Numbered from the stretch's first letter, positions 7,582 through 15,711 are shown. The stretch is DNA of 64,000 nt from Bradyrhizobium sp. SZCCT0148 (GCF_018129985.1 NZ_JAFCKT010000006.1:186001-250000), one strand, 5' to 3'. Notes: generated from the sequence alone by a model not told the origin. Program-made: numbers and translations.

Positions 7582-9192
7582 TCAGGCCAGATGGCGAGCC
7601 TCGGTTGCGGCCACAGCCACGGCCGGACTCGGGATTTGGTCGTCCAGCGCCGCCAGCCGCTCGTCTATGGCGGCGATGACCTTGCGGGAGAACGGTCCGA
7701 GATGGGCATAGGCGGCGATCATCTGGACCGCAATGCGTGCCGATGACGTGTCGCGCTTGGCGCAGTTCATGAACGTCTGCCACAGCGGCCCGCGCGCCTC
7801 GGGAAGCGCGGAGACCACACGATGCACGGTCTCCATCGCACCGAGCTTGGCGCGGATATCCCCTTCCGCAAGTTCGTGGCGCTGCCGCGAACGGTCGAGC
7901 AGCGTCATCAAGCGGTCGACGCGTCCTGCATAGGCGGCAGGGCTGTAGACGTGCTCCAGCACGCGCTTGTAGTCCGTCAGGATGTCGCGCAGCGGGCGCA
8001 CCGGATCGAAATTGATCCCGGCCGTGCACTGATCGGCGCCGATGGTCGGCGCCACATCGTGGCCGGTGTGGAGCCGGCCCTCGCGCTCCAGGCGACGCGT
8101 CAGCTGCGTGTTCGGCAAGGCATAGAGCAGTCCGACCATGCTGACGGGAATAGCCGCCTCCTCGATGAAGTCGATCATGGCGTCCGCCATGGAGACCTTC
8201 TCGTTGTCGAAGCCGACGATGAAACCCGCGGTGACGAGCATGCCGGCGGCGTAGATCTTGTGGATGCTCTCGGCGATGTTGCGCCGCGTGTTCTGCTTCT
8301 TCCGCATCGCGACCAGCGTCGCCGGATCCGGACTTTCGATGCCGACGAAGATGGCGAAGAAGTTTGCGGCTCCCATCAGCTCGAGCAATTCAGGGTCGTC
8401 GGCGAGATTGACCGAGGCCTCGGTTGACAATTCGAAAGGATAGCCGTGCGCGCGCTGCCATTCGGCAAGCTGCGGCAGGAATTGCCGCAGCGACTTCTTG
8501 TTGCCGATGAAATTGTCGTCGACGAAGTCGAGGTGGCCGCGATAGCCCATCTGATAGAGCCTCTCGAGCTCGACGAACATCTGCTCGATCGTCTTGGTCC
8601 GCGGCACGCGGCCATAGAGCTCGATGATGTCGCAGAACTCGCAGGTGAACGGACAGCCGCGCGAATATTGCACACCGAGATAGAGATAGTCCTCGAACTT
8701 GAGCAGGTCGAAACGCGGCACCGGCGTCTTGGTCACGTCCGCCTGGAATTTCGGTGCGGTGAAGGTCCCGGACCGCGCGCCGCCTTCCCAGGCCGCGATG
8801 AAATCGTCGATGACGCTCTCGGCCTCGCCGAGCACCCTGAAGTCGGCCCGTTCATAGATGTGCGGGCTCGAGGTCGGATCCGGTCCACCCACGACCACCG
8901 GCTTGCCTGCGGCACGGCAGATCTCGATGAGGCGCAGCGTGTCGGCCTGCTGCGGCATCATTCCGCCGGTGAAGACGACGTCGGCCCAGGCCAGATCCTC
9001 GTCGCTGAACGGCGCCGTGTTGCAATCGATCAGCCGGACCGTCCAGCTTTCGGGCAGCATCGCCGCAACGGTGATCAGGCCCAAGGGAGCGGCCGGGCGC
9101 TTTACGCCCAGCACCTTGCAGGATTCGCCAAAGGTCCAGAAGGATTCCGCCGAGAACAGCGGGTACAGCATCAAAACGTTAGGACTTGGCAA
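7582..9192 (-). CDS. B12-binding domain radical SAM protein (DUF4070 type, HpnP-related superfamily)
   Basis: A 536-residue protein. Residues about 5-140 form a cobalamin-binding Rossmann domain (APLGLITVAAMLPESWTVRLID, then VVVGGPDPTSSP). The radical SAM cluster motif CPFTCEFC is at about residue 180, followed by YGRVPRTKT. The C-terminal part (about 330-480) resembles DUF4070. The same architecture is found in the hopanoid C-2 methylase HpnP and in other B12-radical SAM enzymes, which methylate unactivated carbons or rearrange carbon skeletons. The sequence looks like a paralogous group rather than HpnP itself, so the substrate is open. It stands alone; a 333-base gap follows upstream. Confidence 0.85.
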   Translation of the reverse strand: MPSPNVLMLYPLFSAESFWTFGESCKVLGVKRPAAPLGLITVAAMLPESWTVRLIDCNTAPFSDEDLAWADVVFTGGMMPQQADTLRLIEICRAAGKPVVVGGPDPTSSPHIYERADFRVLGEAESVIDDFIAAWEGGARSGTFTAPKFQADVTKTPVPRFDLLKFEDYLYLGVQYSRGCPFTCEFCDIIELYGRVPRTKTIEQMFVELERLYQMGYRGHLDFVDDNFIGNKKSLRQFLPQLAEWQRAHGYPFELSTEASVNLADDPELLELMGAANFFAIFVGIESPDPATLVAMRKKQNTRRNIAESIHKIYAAGMLVTAGFIVGFDNEKVSMADAMIDFIEEAAIPVSMVGLLYALPNTQLTRRLEREGRLHTGHDVAPTIGADQCTAGINFDPVRPLRDILTDYKRVLEHVYSPAAYAGRVDRLMTLLDRSRQRHELAEGDIRAKLGAMETVHRVVSALPEARGPLWQTFMNCAKRDTSSARIAVQMIAAYAHLGPFSRKVIAAIDERLAALDDQIPSPAVAVAATEARHLA

Positions 9193-9525
9193 TTCATGGA
9201 ACTCCTTCTGGCGTCGGCGCAGTGTAGCAAACCGCGAGCGTCTTGCATCCCGGCAAAAGGGACAAACTGTCGCCGTGGCCTAACCGGGCTGGAACCCTGG
9301 TCCACAGCTGCGTGTCGCCCCAGACCAGTGGGTTGGCGCCCGCGGAAAGCCGATCGGATCGCCCATGACGGGGGTGAGGCAAACACCGGCCTCCCCACAA
9401 TCTTCCCCCGGCGGCGCAATTCTTCGCGTACCATCCCTCGCAGTATTGATTTGAACAGTTCCAATTTGCCGGACACATTGCGCCTCTGCGTTCAATCGGT
9501 GGATTGGGCCAATCAGGGGACTGCG
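9193..9525. other. 333-base intergenic region between divergent genes
   Basis: This region separates the radical SAM gene (minus) from the molybdenum hydroxylase operon (plus), so it should hold both promoters. I see no convincing ORF, riboswitch or palindrome. The last 90 bases are lower in GC (ttgatttgaacagttcc), consistent with a promoter for the plus-strand operon, but no clear -35/-10 pair can be called. Confidence 0.4.
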
Positions 9526-9975
9526 ATGGCAAACCTAACAATCAACGGAAAAACCTTCACACTCGACGTCGAGCCGGATACGCCGCTGCTCTGGGCGATC
9601 CGCGAGAATGCCGGCCTGACCGGCACCAAATATGGCTGCGGCATTGCACAATGCGGCGCCTGTACCGTGCACATCGACGGCATCGCTAGCCGCTCCTGCG
9701 GCGTCTCGGTCAGCGAAGCCGAGGGCAAGAAGATCACAACCATCGAGGGACTCGGCTCGCGCGATGCCTTGCACAAGGTGCAGGAGGCCTGGATCGCCCA
9801 GGATGTGCCGCAATGCGGCTATTGCCAGAGTGGCATGATCATGGCCGTGGCGGCGCTGCTGAGCGAGAAGCCGAAGCCGACCGACGCCGATATCGACGAG
9901 GCCATCACCAATATCTGCCGCTGCGGCACCTTCCAGCAGGTGCGCGAAGCGATCCACACGATCGCTAGCGCGTAA
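9526..9975 (+). CDS. (2Fe-2S)-binding subunit of a molybdenum hydroxylase (isoquinoline 1-oxidoreductase alpha-like)
   Basis: A 149-residue small subunit of a xanthine-oxidase-family enzyme. It carries two cluster motifs: an N-terminal plant-ferredoxin-type site (CGIAQCGACTVHIDG, with a later Cys) and a C-terminal site (CGYCQSGM ... CRCG). It passes electrons from the molybdopterin subunit to an external acceptor. The ATG at 9526 begins the conserved domain directly, with no signal peptide; export would be by riding with the Tat-signal-bearing large subunit encoded 11 bases downstream. The gene pair matches the IorA/IorB type rather than three-subunit xanthine dehydrogenases. Confidence 0.9.
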   Translation: MANLTINGKTFTLDVEPDTPLLWAIRENAGLTGTKYGCGIAQCGACTVHIDGIASRSCGVSVSEAEGKKITTIEGLGSRDALHKVQEAWIAQDVPQCGYCQSGMIMAVAALLSEKPKPTDADIDEAITNICRCGTFQQVREAIHTIASA

Positions 9976-9986
9976 GGAGCCGCCCC

Positions 9987-12173
9987 ATGAACAAGCATGT
10001 TTCTCCCAAGATGAACCGCCGTGCCTTCGTCATCGGCAGCGCCACGCTCGGCGCGGGCCTCGCGATTGGCCTCGATATCCCCTTCGGCGGACCGGCCGTG
10101 GTCCGCGCCGCCGACGGCTCGCCCGAGATCGGAGCCTGGGTCGTGGTCAGGCCCGACGACACCGTCGTGATTCGCATCGCCCGCTCCGAGATGGGTCAGG
10201 GCTCGCTGACGGGCCTCGCCCAGCTCGTCGCCGAGGAACTCGAATGCGACTGGACCAAGGTCACGACCGAATATCCGACACCGGGCCAGAGCGTCGCCCG
10301 CAAGCGCGTCTGGGGCGATTTCTCGACCGGCGGCAGCCGCGGCATCCGCTCCTCGCAGGACTATGTCCGAAAGGGCGGCGCCACCGCCCGCGTGATGCTG
10401 ATCCAGGCCGCGGCCGACGCTTGGAAGGTACCGGTTTCCGAATGCACGGCCGCGAACAGCGTGATCACCCATACGCCGTCGGGCCGGACCACAACCTACG
10501 GCAAGGTCGCCGAGGCCGCCGCGAAGCTGACACCGCCCGCCGAAGTCAAGCTGAAGGATCCAAAGGACTGGAAACTGATCGGCAAGGGCGTGAAGCGGCT
10601 CGACACCGTCGACAAGACCAACGGCGCCATGATCTACGGCGTCGACGTCAAGCTGCCGGGCATGCTGAACGCTGCGATCAAGGACTGCCCGGTCTTCGGC
10701 GGCAAGCTGAAGAGCTTTGACGACACCAAGATCGCCGGCATGAAAGGCGTCAAGAAGGTCGTCAAGGTCGGCGATACCGCAGTCGCGGTCGTTGCGGACA
10801 CATGGTGGCACGCCAAGACCGCGCTGGATGCGCTGCCGATCGTCTGGGACGAGGGCGACAACGCAAAGGTCTCCAGCGAGTCGATTGCGAAGTGGTTGGC
10901 CGAAGGCCTCAACAACGAACAGCCGGCCTATGTCGGCAACAAGAACGGCGACGCCAAGGCGGCGATCGCGAGTGCGGCCAAGAGGGTCGAGGCCGTCTAC
11001 TCCTATCCCTACCAGAACCATGCCACGATGGAGCCGATGAACGCCACCGCGCTCTACACCGCGGACAAATGCGAGGTCTGGTGCGGCACGCAGAATGGCG
11101 AGGCCGCGTTCGCAGCGGTGCTGGAAGCCTCCGGCCTGCCGGCGGACAAATGCGATGTGCACAAGGTCATGCCCGGCGGCGGCTTCGGCCGTCGCGGCCA
11201 GACCGACTATGTCCGCCAGGCCGTGATCATCGCCAAAGAAATGCCCGGCACGCCGGTCAAGCTGATCTGGTCGCGCGAAGAGGACATGGCGCACGGCCGA
11301 TATCACCCGATCACCCAGTGCAAGATGACCGGCGCGTTCGATGCCGACAACAATCTCGTCGCGCTGCACTACCGCCTGTCCGGGCAGTCGATCCTGTTCT
11401 CGCTGCGCCCCGAAGCGCTCCAGAACGGCATGGATCCGGCCGCCTTCCAGGGCGTCGCCCAATCCGGCGAAGCTGCGTTCGGCTATTCGGTGCCGAACCT
11501 GCTGGTCGAGCACGCGATGCGCAACCCGCACGTCCCGCCCGGCTTCTGGCGCGGCGTCAACGTCAATCACAACGCGATCTACATGGAGTGCTTCATGGAC
11601 GAGCTGGCCCAGGCCGCAGGCCAGGACCCGCTCGAATTCCGCCGCAAGCTGATGGGCAATCACCCCAAGCACCTCGCGGTGCTCAATGCGGTCGCCGAGA
11701 AGATCGGTTGGACCACGCCGGCACCCAAGGGCGTCTATCGCGGCATTGCCCAGGTGATGGGCTATGGCAGCTATGTCGCCGGCGCCGCCGAAATCTCGGT
11801 GACCGACGGCAACAAGATCAAGGTGCATCGCATCGTCGCCTCCACCGATCCCGGCTACGTTGTCAATCCGGCCCAGGTGGAGCGGCAGATCGCGGGTTCC
11901 TTCGTTTACGGCCTTTCGGCGCTGTTCTACGGCGGCTGCACCGTCAAGGGCGGCAAGATCGAGCAAACCAACTTCGACACCTACAATTCGATGCGCATCA
12001 ACGAGATGCCGAAGGTGGAATCGGTGATGGTGCCGAGCGGCGGGTTCTGGGGCGGCGTCGGCGAGCCGACCATCGGCGTCGCAGCGCCGGCGGTGCTCAA
12101 CGCCTACTTCGCCGCGACCGGCAAGCGCATCCGCTCGGTGCCGCTGAAGGACCAGAATATCACCTTCGCCTGA
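9987..12173 (+). CDS. Molybdopterin-binding subunit, xanthine dehydrogenase family (isoquinoline 1-oxidoreductase beta-like)
   Basis: A 728-residue catalytic subunit. A twin-arginine signal is present (MNRRAFVIGSATLGAGLAIG, residues 6-25), so the enzyme is probably periplasmic. Family landmarks include RSEMGQGSLTGLAQLVAEEL, the GGGFGRRG segment near residue 395, HGRYHPI and the C-terminal GGFWGGVGEP(T/P) region. The family hydroxylates or oxidises N-heterocycles or aldehydes using water; the substrate here is unknown. It forms an operon with the Fe-S subunit. No cytochrome c subunit directly follows, which such periplasmic enzymes often need, but soxF/soxX genes do follow after a perfect hairpin. 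Confidence 0.9.
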   Translation: MNKHVSPKMNRRAFVIGSATLGAGLAIGLDIPFGGPAVVRAADGSPEIGAWVVVRPDDTVVIRIARSEMGQGSLTGLAQLVAEELECDWTKVTTEYPTPGQSVARKRVWGDFSTGGSRGIRSSQDYVRKGGATARVMLIQAAADAWKVPVSECTAANSVITHTPSGRTTTYGKVAEAAAKLTPPAEVKLKDPKDWKLIGKGVKRLDTVDKTNGAMIYGVDVKLPGMLNAAIKDCPVFGGKLKSFDDTKIAGMKGVKKVVKVGDTAVAVVADTWWHAKTALDALPIVWDEGDNAKVSSESIAKWLAEGLNNEQPAYVGNKNGDAKAAIASAAKRVEAVYSYPYQNHATMEPMNATALYTADKCEVWCGTQNGEAAFAAVLEASGLPADKCDVHKVMPGGGFGRRGQTDYVRQAVIIAKEMPGTPVKLIWSREEDMAHGRYHPITQCKMTGAFDADNNLVALHYRLSGQSILFSLRPEALQNGMDPAAFQGVAQSGEAAFGYSVPNLLVEHAMRNPHVPPGFWRGVNVNHNAIYMECFMDELAQAAGQDPLEFRRKLMGNHPKHLAVLNAVAEKIGWTTPAPKGVYRGIAQVMGYGSYVAGAAEISVTDGNKIKVHRIVASTDPGYVVNPAQVERQIAGSFVYGLSALFYGGCTVKGGKIEQTNFDTYNSMRINEMPKVESVMVPSGGFWGGVGEPTIGVAAPAVLNAYFAATGKRIRSVPLKDQNITFA

Positions 12174-12178
12174 CAGAC

Positions 12179-12208
12179 GCCGCGGCGGCCACGACAGGCC
12201 GCCGCGGC
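12179..12208 (+). terminator. Perfect 12-bp hairpin between Mo-hydroxylase and soxF
   Basis: GCCGCGGCGGCC and GGCCGCCGCGGC flank a 6-base loop (ACGACA), starting 5 bases after the stop. Only ATCTTT follows, so it may be a weak terminator, an attenuator or an RNA stabiliser that sets different expression for the genes on either side. Confidence 0.65.
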
Positions 12209-12221
12209 ATCTTTGCCTGGA

Positions 12222-13505
12222 ATGATCCCGATGACGAGGCGCCCGATGACACGGCGAAACGCCGTGCTCGGCATCACAGCGGCAGCCGCAACGCTGGCGA
12301 GACCGTCGATCCTGCGGGCGCAGTCCGCAGGACGCATCGTCGTGGTCGGCGGCGGATTCGGCGGCGCGGCTTGCGCCCGCGCGCTGAAGGGCGCGCAGAA
12401 AAATACGCAAGTAATCTTGATCGAGCCCAACGCGGTCTACACGTCATGCCCCTTCAGCAACGCGGTGATTGCGGGCCTTCGCGACATCGAGGCGCAGCAG
12501 TTCGGCTACGACAAGATTGCAGCCGATGGCGTCACGGTGATCGGTCAGGCCGTGACCACGATCGACCCGGAACGGCGCAGCGTCGTGACGAAGGATGGCG
12601 TCGCGCTGCCCTATGACCGCCTCGTGCTTTCGCCCGGCATCGATTTCCATTTCGAAGCCCTGCCAGGCTATGACGAGGCCGCATCGGAGAAAATGCCGCA
12701 CGCCTGGAAAGCCGGTGCGCAAACGCTGTTGCTGCGCAGGCAGTTGGAGGCAATGGCTGATGGCGGCACGGTCGCGATCGCCATTCCGGCCAATCCCTCG
12801 CGCTGCCCGCCGGCGCCATACGAGCGCGCCAGCCTGATCGCGCATTATCTGAAGGCGAACAAGCCTCGGTCAAAGGTCCTGGTGCTCGACGCCAAGGACA
12901 GCTTTTCCCAGCAGCGGCTGTTCGAGAAGGCGTGGAAGGAGCTCTACGGCGACATGATCGAGCGGATCGGCTTGTCGCAAGGGGGCCGCGTCACCTCGGT
13001 CGATCCTTCGACCAAAACCATCGTCACCGAATTCGGCAACTACACACCCGATGTCGCAAACGTCATCCCGCCGCAGCGCGCGGGCCACGTTGCCGAATTG
13101 GCGGGCGCGGCGGATGCGACCGGCTGGTGTCCGATCGATCCTGTTACGTTCGAATCGAAGCTCGCCAGGAACGTCCATGTCATCGGCGACGCCTGCCTTG
13201 GCGGCGGCATCCCCAAATCGGCATCAGCCGCAAGCACGCAAGGCAAGGCCTGCGCTGCCGCGATCGAGGCTTTGCTCGCCGGCCGCACGCCGGAGCCGCC
13301 GCGGCTGACCGGCGTCTGCTACAACACCGTCGCCCCCGGCTACGGCTTCTCACTCGCGGGAAATTACCAGCCGAGGGGCGATATCTTCGCCGAGGTCGAG
13401 GGCGGCGCGACGAGCCCGGTCGATGCTCCGCGCGAGCTGCGGGCCCGCGAGGCGGCGGAGGCCGAACATTGGTTTCAAACCATCACGACGGACACTTTTG
13501 GCTAG
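12222..13505 (+). CDS. soxF: Sulfide dehydrogenase flavoprotein subunit (SoxF/FccB-like)
   Basis: A flavoprotein of about 427 residues, transcribed with soxXYZA. It has a twin-arginine leader (MTRRNAVLGITAAAATLA), an FAD-binding GGGFGGAACARAL motif at the start of the mature protein, and the redox-active cysteine regions YTSCPFSN and PSRCPPAPYE typical of flavocytochrome c sulfide dehydrogenase. The C-terminal GDACLGGGIPKSASAAS segment contacts the flavin. It would oxidise sulfide, or assist the Sox system, in the periplasm and hand electrons to a cytochrome c. Start codons at 12222, 12231 and 12246 are all possible; the last one leaves the shortest Tat leader. Confidence 0.88.
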   Translation: MIPMTRRPMTRRNAVLGITAAAATLARPSILRAQSAGRIVVVGGGFGGAACARALKGAQKNTQVILIEPNAVYTSCPFSNAVIAGLRDIEAQQFGYDKIAADGVTVIGQAVTTIDPERRSVVTKDGVALPYDRLVLSPGIDFHFEALPGYDEAASEKMPHAWKAGAQTLLLRRQLEAMADGGTVAIAIPANPSRCPPAPYERASLIAHYLKANKPRSKVLVLDAKDSFSQQRLFEKAWKELYGDMIERIGLSQGGRVTSVDPSTKTIVTEFGNYTPDVANVIPPQRAGHVAELAGAADATGWCPIDPVTFESKLARNVHVIGDACLGGGIPKSASAASTQGKACAAAIEALLAGRTPEPPRLTGVCYNTVAPGYGFSLAGNYQPRGDIFAEVEGGATSPVDAPRELRAREAAEAEHWFQTITTDTFG

Positions 13506-13509
13506 GACG

Positions 13510-14142
13510 ATGTTGGGACGAGCCTATGGCCACGAACAAGGTGCGCTCCCTCCCCCGCCTGCGTGGGAGGGCTGGGGAGAGGGTGTCTCCACTCGCGAGA
13601 ATCCCCAAGAGGAAAAAGCCCTCACCCTCGCCTTCGGCTCGACCTCCCCCGCAAGCGGGAGAGGTAAGAGGAGTTCGCGGCGCCGCCGCGCAACCCATTC
13701 GACATCTGCGATTGCAGCATTCCTTGTCGCGAGCCTCGCCTTCGCGTTGCCCACGAAGGCGGACGAACTCACCCCCTACAAGAACGTCGGCGACGGCATT
13801 CCAGCCTCCCTCACCGGCTCGCCCGGCGATGCCGCGCGCGGCCGCGCGCTGGTGCTGGCGCGCAGCACGACTTGCATCCTCTGCCATTCCGGCCCCTTCC
13901 CGGAAACGCGATTTCAGGGCGATCTTGCACCCGACCTCACCGGCGCCGGGAACCGATGGACGGCGAGCCAGTTGCGGCTTCGACTGGTCGATGCCTCGCG
14001 CTTCAACGCGGAGACCATCATGCCGTCCTATTATCGCGCCGACGGCCTCGTGCGGGTGGGGCGCAATTTTGCCGGCAAGCCGATCTTGTCGGCCGCGGAG
14101 ATCGAGGACATCGTGGCTTTTCTTGCAACACTTCGCGACTAG
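13510..14142 (+). CDS. soxX: Sulfur-oxidation cytochrome c SoxX, with repeat-encoded N-terminal extension
   Basis: The mature part is a monoheme cytochrome c with CILCH (STTCILCHSGPF) and a distal Met region (ETIMPSYYRADGL), matching SoxX, partner of SoxA in the periplasmic complex that loads thiosulfate onto SoxYZ. The signal-peptide core (AIAAFLVASLAFALPTKA) is intact. However, a repeat occupies 13541-13668, and between it and the signal core there is no ATG, GTG or TTG in frame. The only in-frame start is ATG 13510, 4 bases after soxF, which adds about 52 repeat-derived residues in front of the signal. Removing the 128 bases would join ATG 13526 in frame to the signal peptide. Function may therefore be lost. 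Confidence 0.8.
   Translation: MLGRAYGHEQGALPPPPAWEGWGEGVSTRENPQEEKALTLAFGSTSPASGRGKRSSRRRRATHSTSAIAAFLVASLAFALPTKADELTPYKNVGDGIPASLTGSPGDAARGRALVLARSTTCILCHSGPFPETRFQGDLAPDLTGAGNRWTASQLRLRLVDASRFNAETIMPSYYRADGLVRVGRNFAGKPILSAAEIEDIVAFLATLRD
13541..13668. repeat. Palindromic repeat element inserted in the soxX leader
   Basis: A 128-base element begins GTGCGCTCCCTCCCCC and ends CCCGCAAGCGGGAGAGG. It has G- and C-rich inverted halves (CTCCC/GGGAG, CCCTCACCCTCGCC against GGGCTGGGGAGAGGG). It resembles a repeat family that is common between genes in Bradyrhizobium; here it lies inside the expected coding part of soxX. A short piece of similar sequence is at about 34310-34330. Confidence 0.8.
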
Positions 14143-14150
14143 GACTGTTC

Positions 14151-14618
14151 ATGCCAACCACGCGACGACAATTTTTGAGCCTCGCCGGAGGCGTGACTGC
14201 CGCCGGGACGATCCCGATCGTCACCCTGCGTCCGCTTCAGGCAACGCCAGCGATGCTCACCACCGCGATCCGCAATGTCGTCGGCGAAGCACCGATTCGC
14301 ACCGGCAAGGTGAAGCTCGACATTCCGCCACTGGTCGAGAATGGCAATACCGTGCCGCTGACGGTAACCGTCGCAAGCCCGATGACGGCTGACGACCACG
14401 TCAAGAGCATCCACGTCTTCAACGAGAAGAACCCGCAGCCCAACATCGCCAATTTCCATCTCAACTCCGCCTCAGGCCGCGCCCAGGTCGCAACACGAAT
14501 CCGGCTCGCCGATACCCAGAAGGTGGTGGCGATCGCCCGCCTCTCCGACGACACGTTCTGGCAGGTCGCCGTCGATGTCGTCGTGACGCTGGCCGCCTGC
14601 ACCGAGGAGATGAACTGA
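14151..14618 (+). CDS. soxY: Sulfur carrier protein SoxY, atypical C-terminus
   Basis: A 155-residue protein with a Tat leader (TTRRQFLSLAGGVTAAGTIP) and the SoxY immunoglobulin-like domain (VPLTVTVASPMTADDHVKSIHVFNEKNP, then RIRLADTQKVVAIARLSD). SoxY carries sulfur intermediates on a cysteine in a C-terminal GGCGG swinging arm. Here the chain ends LAACTEEMN: one cysteine (residue 150) is present but the flanking glycines are not. The gene lies 8 bases after soxX and its TGA overlaps the ATG of soxZ, so translation is probably coupled. It may be a variant carrier or a degenerate one. Confidence 0.88.
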   Translation: MPTTRRQFLSLAGGVTAAGTIPIVTLRPLQATPAMLTTAIRNVVGEAPIRTGKVKLDIPPLVENGNTVPLTVTVASPMTADDHVKSIHVFNEKNPQPNIANFHLNSASGRAQVATRIRLADTQKVVAIARLSDDTFWQVAVDVVVTLAACTEEMN

Positions 14619-14935
14619 TGGCCGCGCTCATCAACGTTCCGGCCAAGGCCAGGCGCGGCGACGTCATCGAGATCCGCACGCTGACCTCGCACATCATGGA
14701 GACTGGCTTCCGCCACACTGCGGACGGCAAGCTGGTGCCACGCGACATCATCACGAGCTTCACCTGCCGCTACAACGGCACCGAGATCTTCCGCGCCGAT
14801 CTGTTTCCGGCGATCGCGGCAAATCCGTATCTGTCGTTCTTCACGGTCGCGAAGGACAGCGGCACGTTCGAGTTCGAGTGGATCGGCGACAACGGTTATT
14901 CGTCGACCGGCTCGGCATCGATCACTGTCGAATGA
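14618..14935 (+). CDS. soxZ: Thiosulfate oxidation carrier complex protein SoxZ
   Basis: A 105-residue protein matching SoxZ over its full length: VPAKARRGDVIEIRTLTSHIMETGFR at the start, FTCRYNGTEIFRADLFPAIAANPYLSFF in the middle and GTFEFEWIGDNG near the end. SoxZ is the partner that holds SoxY and is exported with it, so it needs no signal of its own. Start ATG 14618 shares one base with the soxY stop, and its stop overlaps the start of soxA (ATGA). This tight packing indicates one transcript. Confidence 0.92.
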   Translation: MAALINVPAKARRGDVIEIRTLTSHIMETGFRHTADGKLVPRDIITSFTCRYNGTEIFRADLFPAIAANPYLSFFTVAKDSGTFEFEWIGDNGYSSTGSASITVE

Positions 14936-15711
14936 GCGTTTGGCGCGCGATAGCAGCGGCGGCCTTGGTTTCCGCGGCCCCTGCCCTGCTCGCCGGCGAA
15001 ATCCCGCCCGATGCGCGCCGATCCGGCTATTCCTTCATGGGTCCCGACACGCGCGCCATGCAGGACGATGACACCTCCAATCCCGGCATGCTGTTCGTGC
15101 TCGACGGCGAACAGCTATGGGGCAAGAAGACCGGCAGCGCGGACAAGGCCTGCGCGAATTGCCATGGTGATGCGCGCAGCAGCATGAAGGGCGTCGCGGC
15201 ACGCCATCCCGCCTTCGACAAGACGCTTGACCGCCCTGTCACGCTCGACCAGCGCATCAATCTTTGCCGCGCCAATCATCAGCAGGCGGCGCCCCTGCCC
15301 TACGAGAGCCGCGACCTGCTGGCGCTCTCCGCGTACGTCGCCCATCAGTCGCGCGGCGCCGCGATCACCGCCGGCGACGATCCGCAGGCAAAACCCTTCG
15401 TGGACCAGGGCCGCGAGCTCTTCATGCAGCGCGAGGGCCAGCTCAACCTCGCCTGCACCAATTGCCACGATGACAATTTCGACAAGCGCCTCGCGGGCGC
15501 GCCGATCACGCAGGGACAGCCGACCGGCTATCCGCTCTATCGCCTGGAATGGCAGACGCTGGGATCGCTGGAGCGGCGGTTGCGCAGCTGCATGAGCGGC
15601 GTGCGCGCCCAAGCCTATGAGTATGGCTCGCCCGAGTTGGTCGCGCTCGAGCTCTATCTGATGTCGCGGGCGCGTGGCCTGCCGATGGAGACGCCCGCGG
15701 TGCGGCCCTGA
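14932..15711 (+). CDS. soxA: L-cysteine S-thiosulfotransferase diheme cytochrome SoxA
   Basis: A 259-residue periplasmic cytochrome. A Sec signal (residues 1-22, ending LLAGE) leads into two heme sites, CANCH (74-78) and CTNCH (175-179). The active-site cysteine is at residue 220 (RLRSCMSGVRA), and the family ending GSPELVALELYLMSRARGL...PAVRP is intact. With SoxX it conjugates thiosulfate to the SoxY cysteine. It is the last gene of soxFXYZA; no soxB or soxCD follows, since the next genes are convergent. A 30-base hairpin ends the unit. Confidence 0.92.
   Translation: MSVWRAIAAAALVSAAPALLAGEIPPDARRSGYSFMGPDTRAMQDDDTSNPGMLFVLDGEQLWGKKTGSADKACANCHGDARSSMKGVAARHPAFDKTLDRPVTLDQRINLCRANHQQAAPLPYESRDLLALSAYVAHQSRGAAITAGDDPQAKPFVDQGRELFMQREGQLNLACTNCHDDNFDKRLAGAPITQGQPTGYPLYRLEWQTLGSLERRLRSCMSGVRAQAYEYGSPELVALELYLMSRARGLPMETPAVRP

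Noticed and set aside
9193..9525. Cobalamin riboswitch upstream of the B12-radical SAM gene
   Set aside because: The conserved B12-box (GCCACTG-type core) is not seen on the minus strand in this gap.
9819..12410. An 863-codon open frame antisense to the molybdenum hydroxylase gene
   Set aside because: It is a shadow of the real gene caused by high GC at third positions. Its translation is rich in Arg, Asp, Gly and His and has no domain, while the plus strand has a full Tat-Mo enzyme.
12932..14392. A 486-codon plus-strand frame through the end of soxF, soxX and the start of soxY
   Set aside because: It runs in the wrong frame for all three genes. It matters only because ATG 13526, the proposed original soxX start, lies in it.
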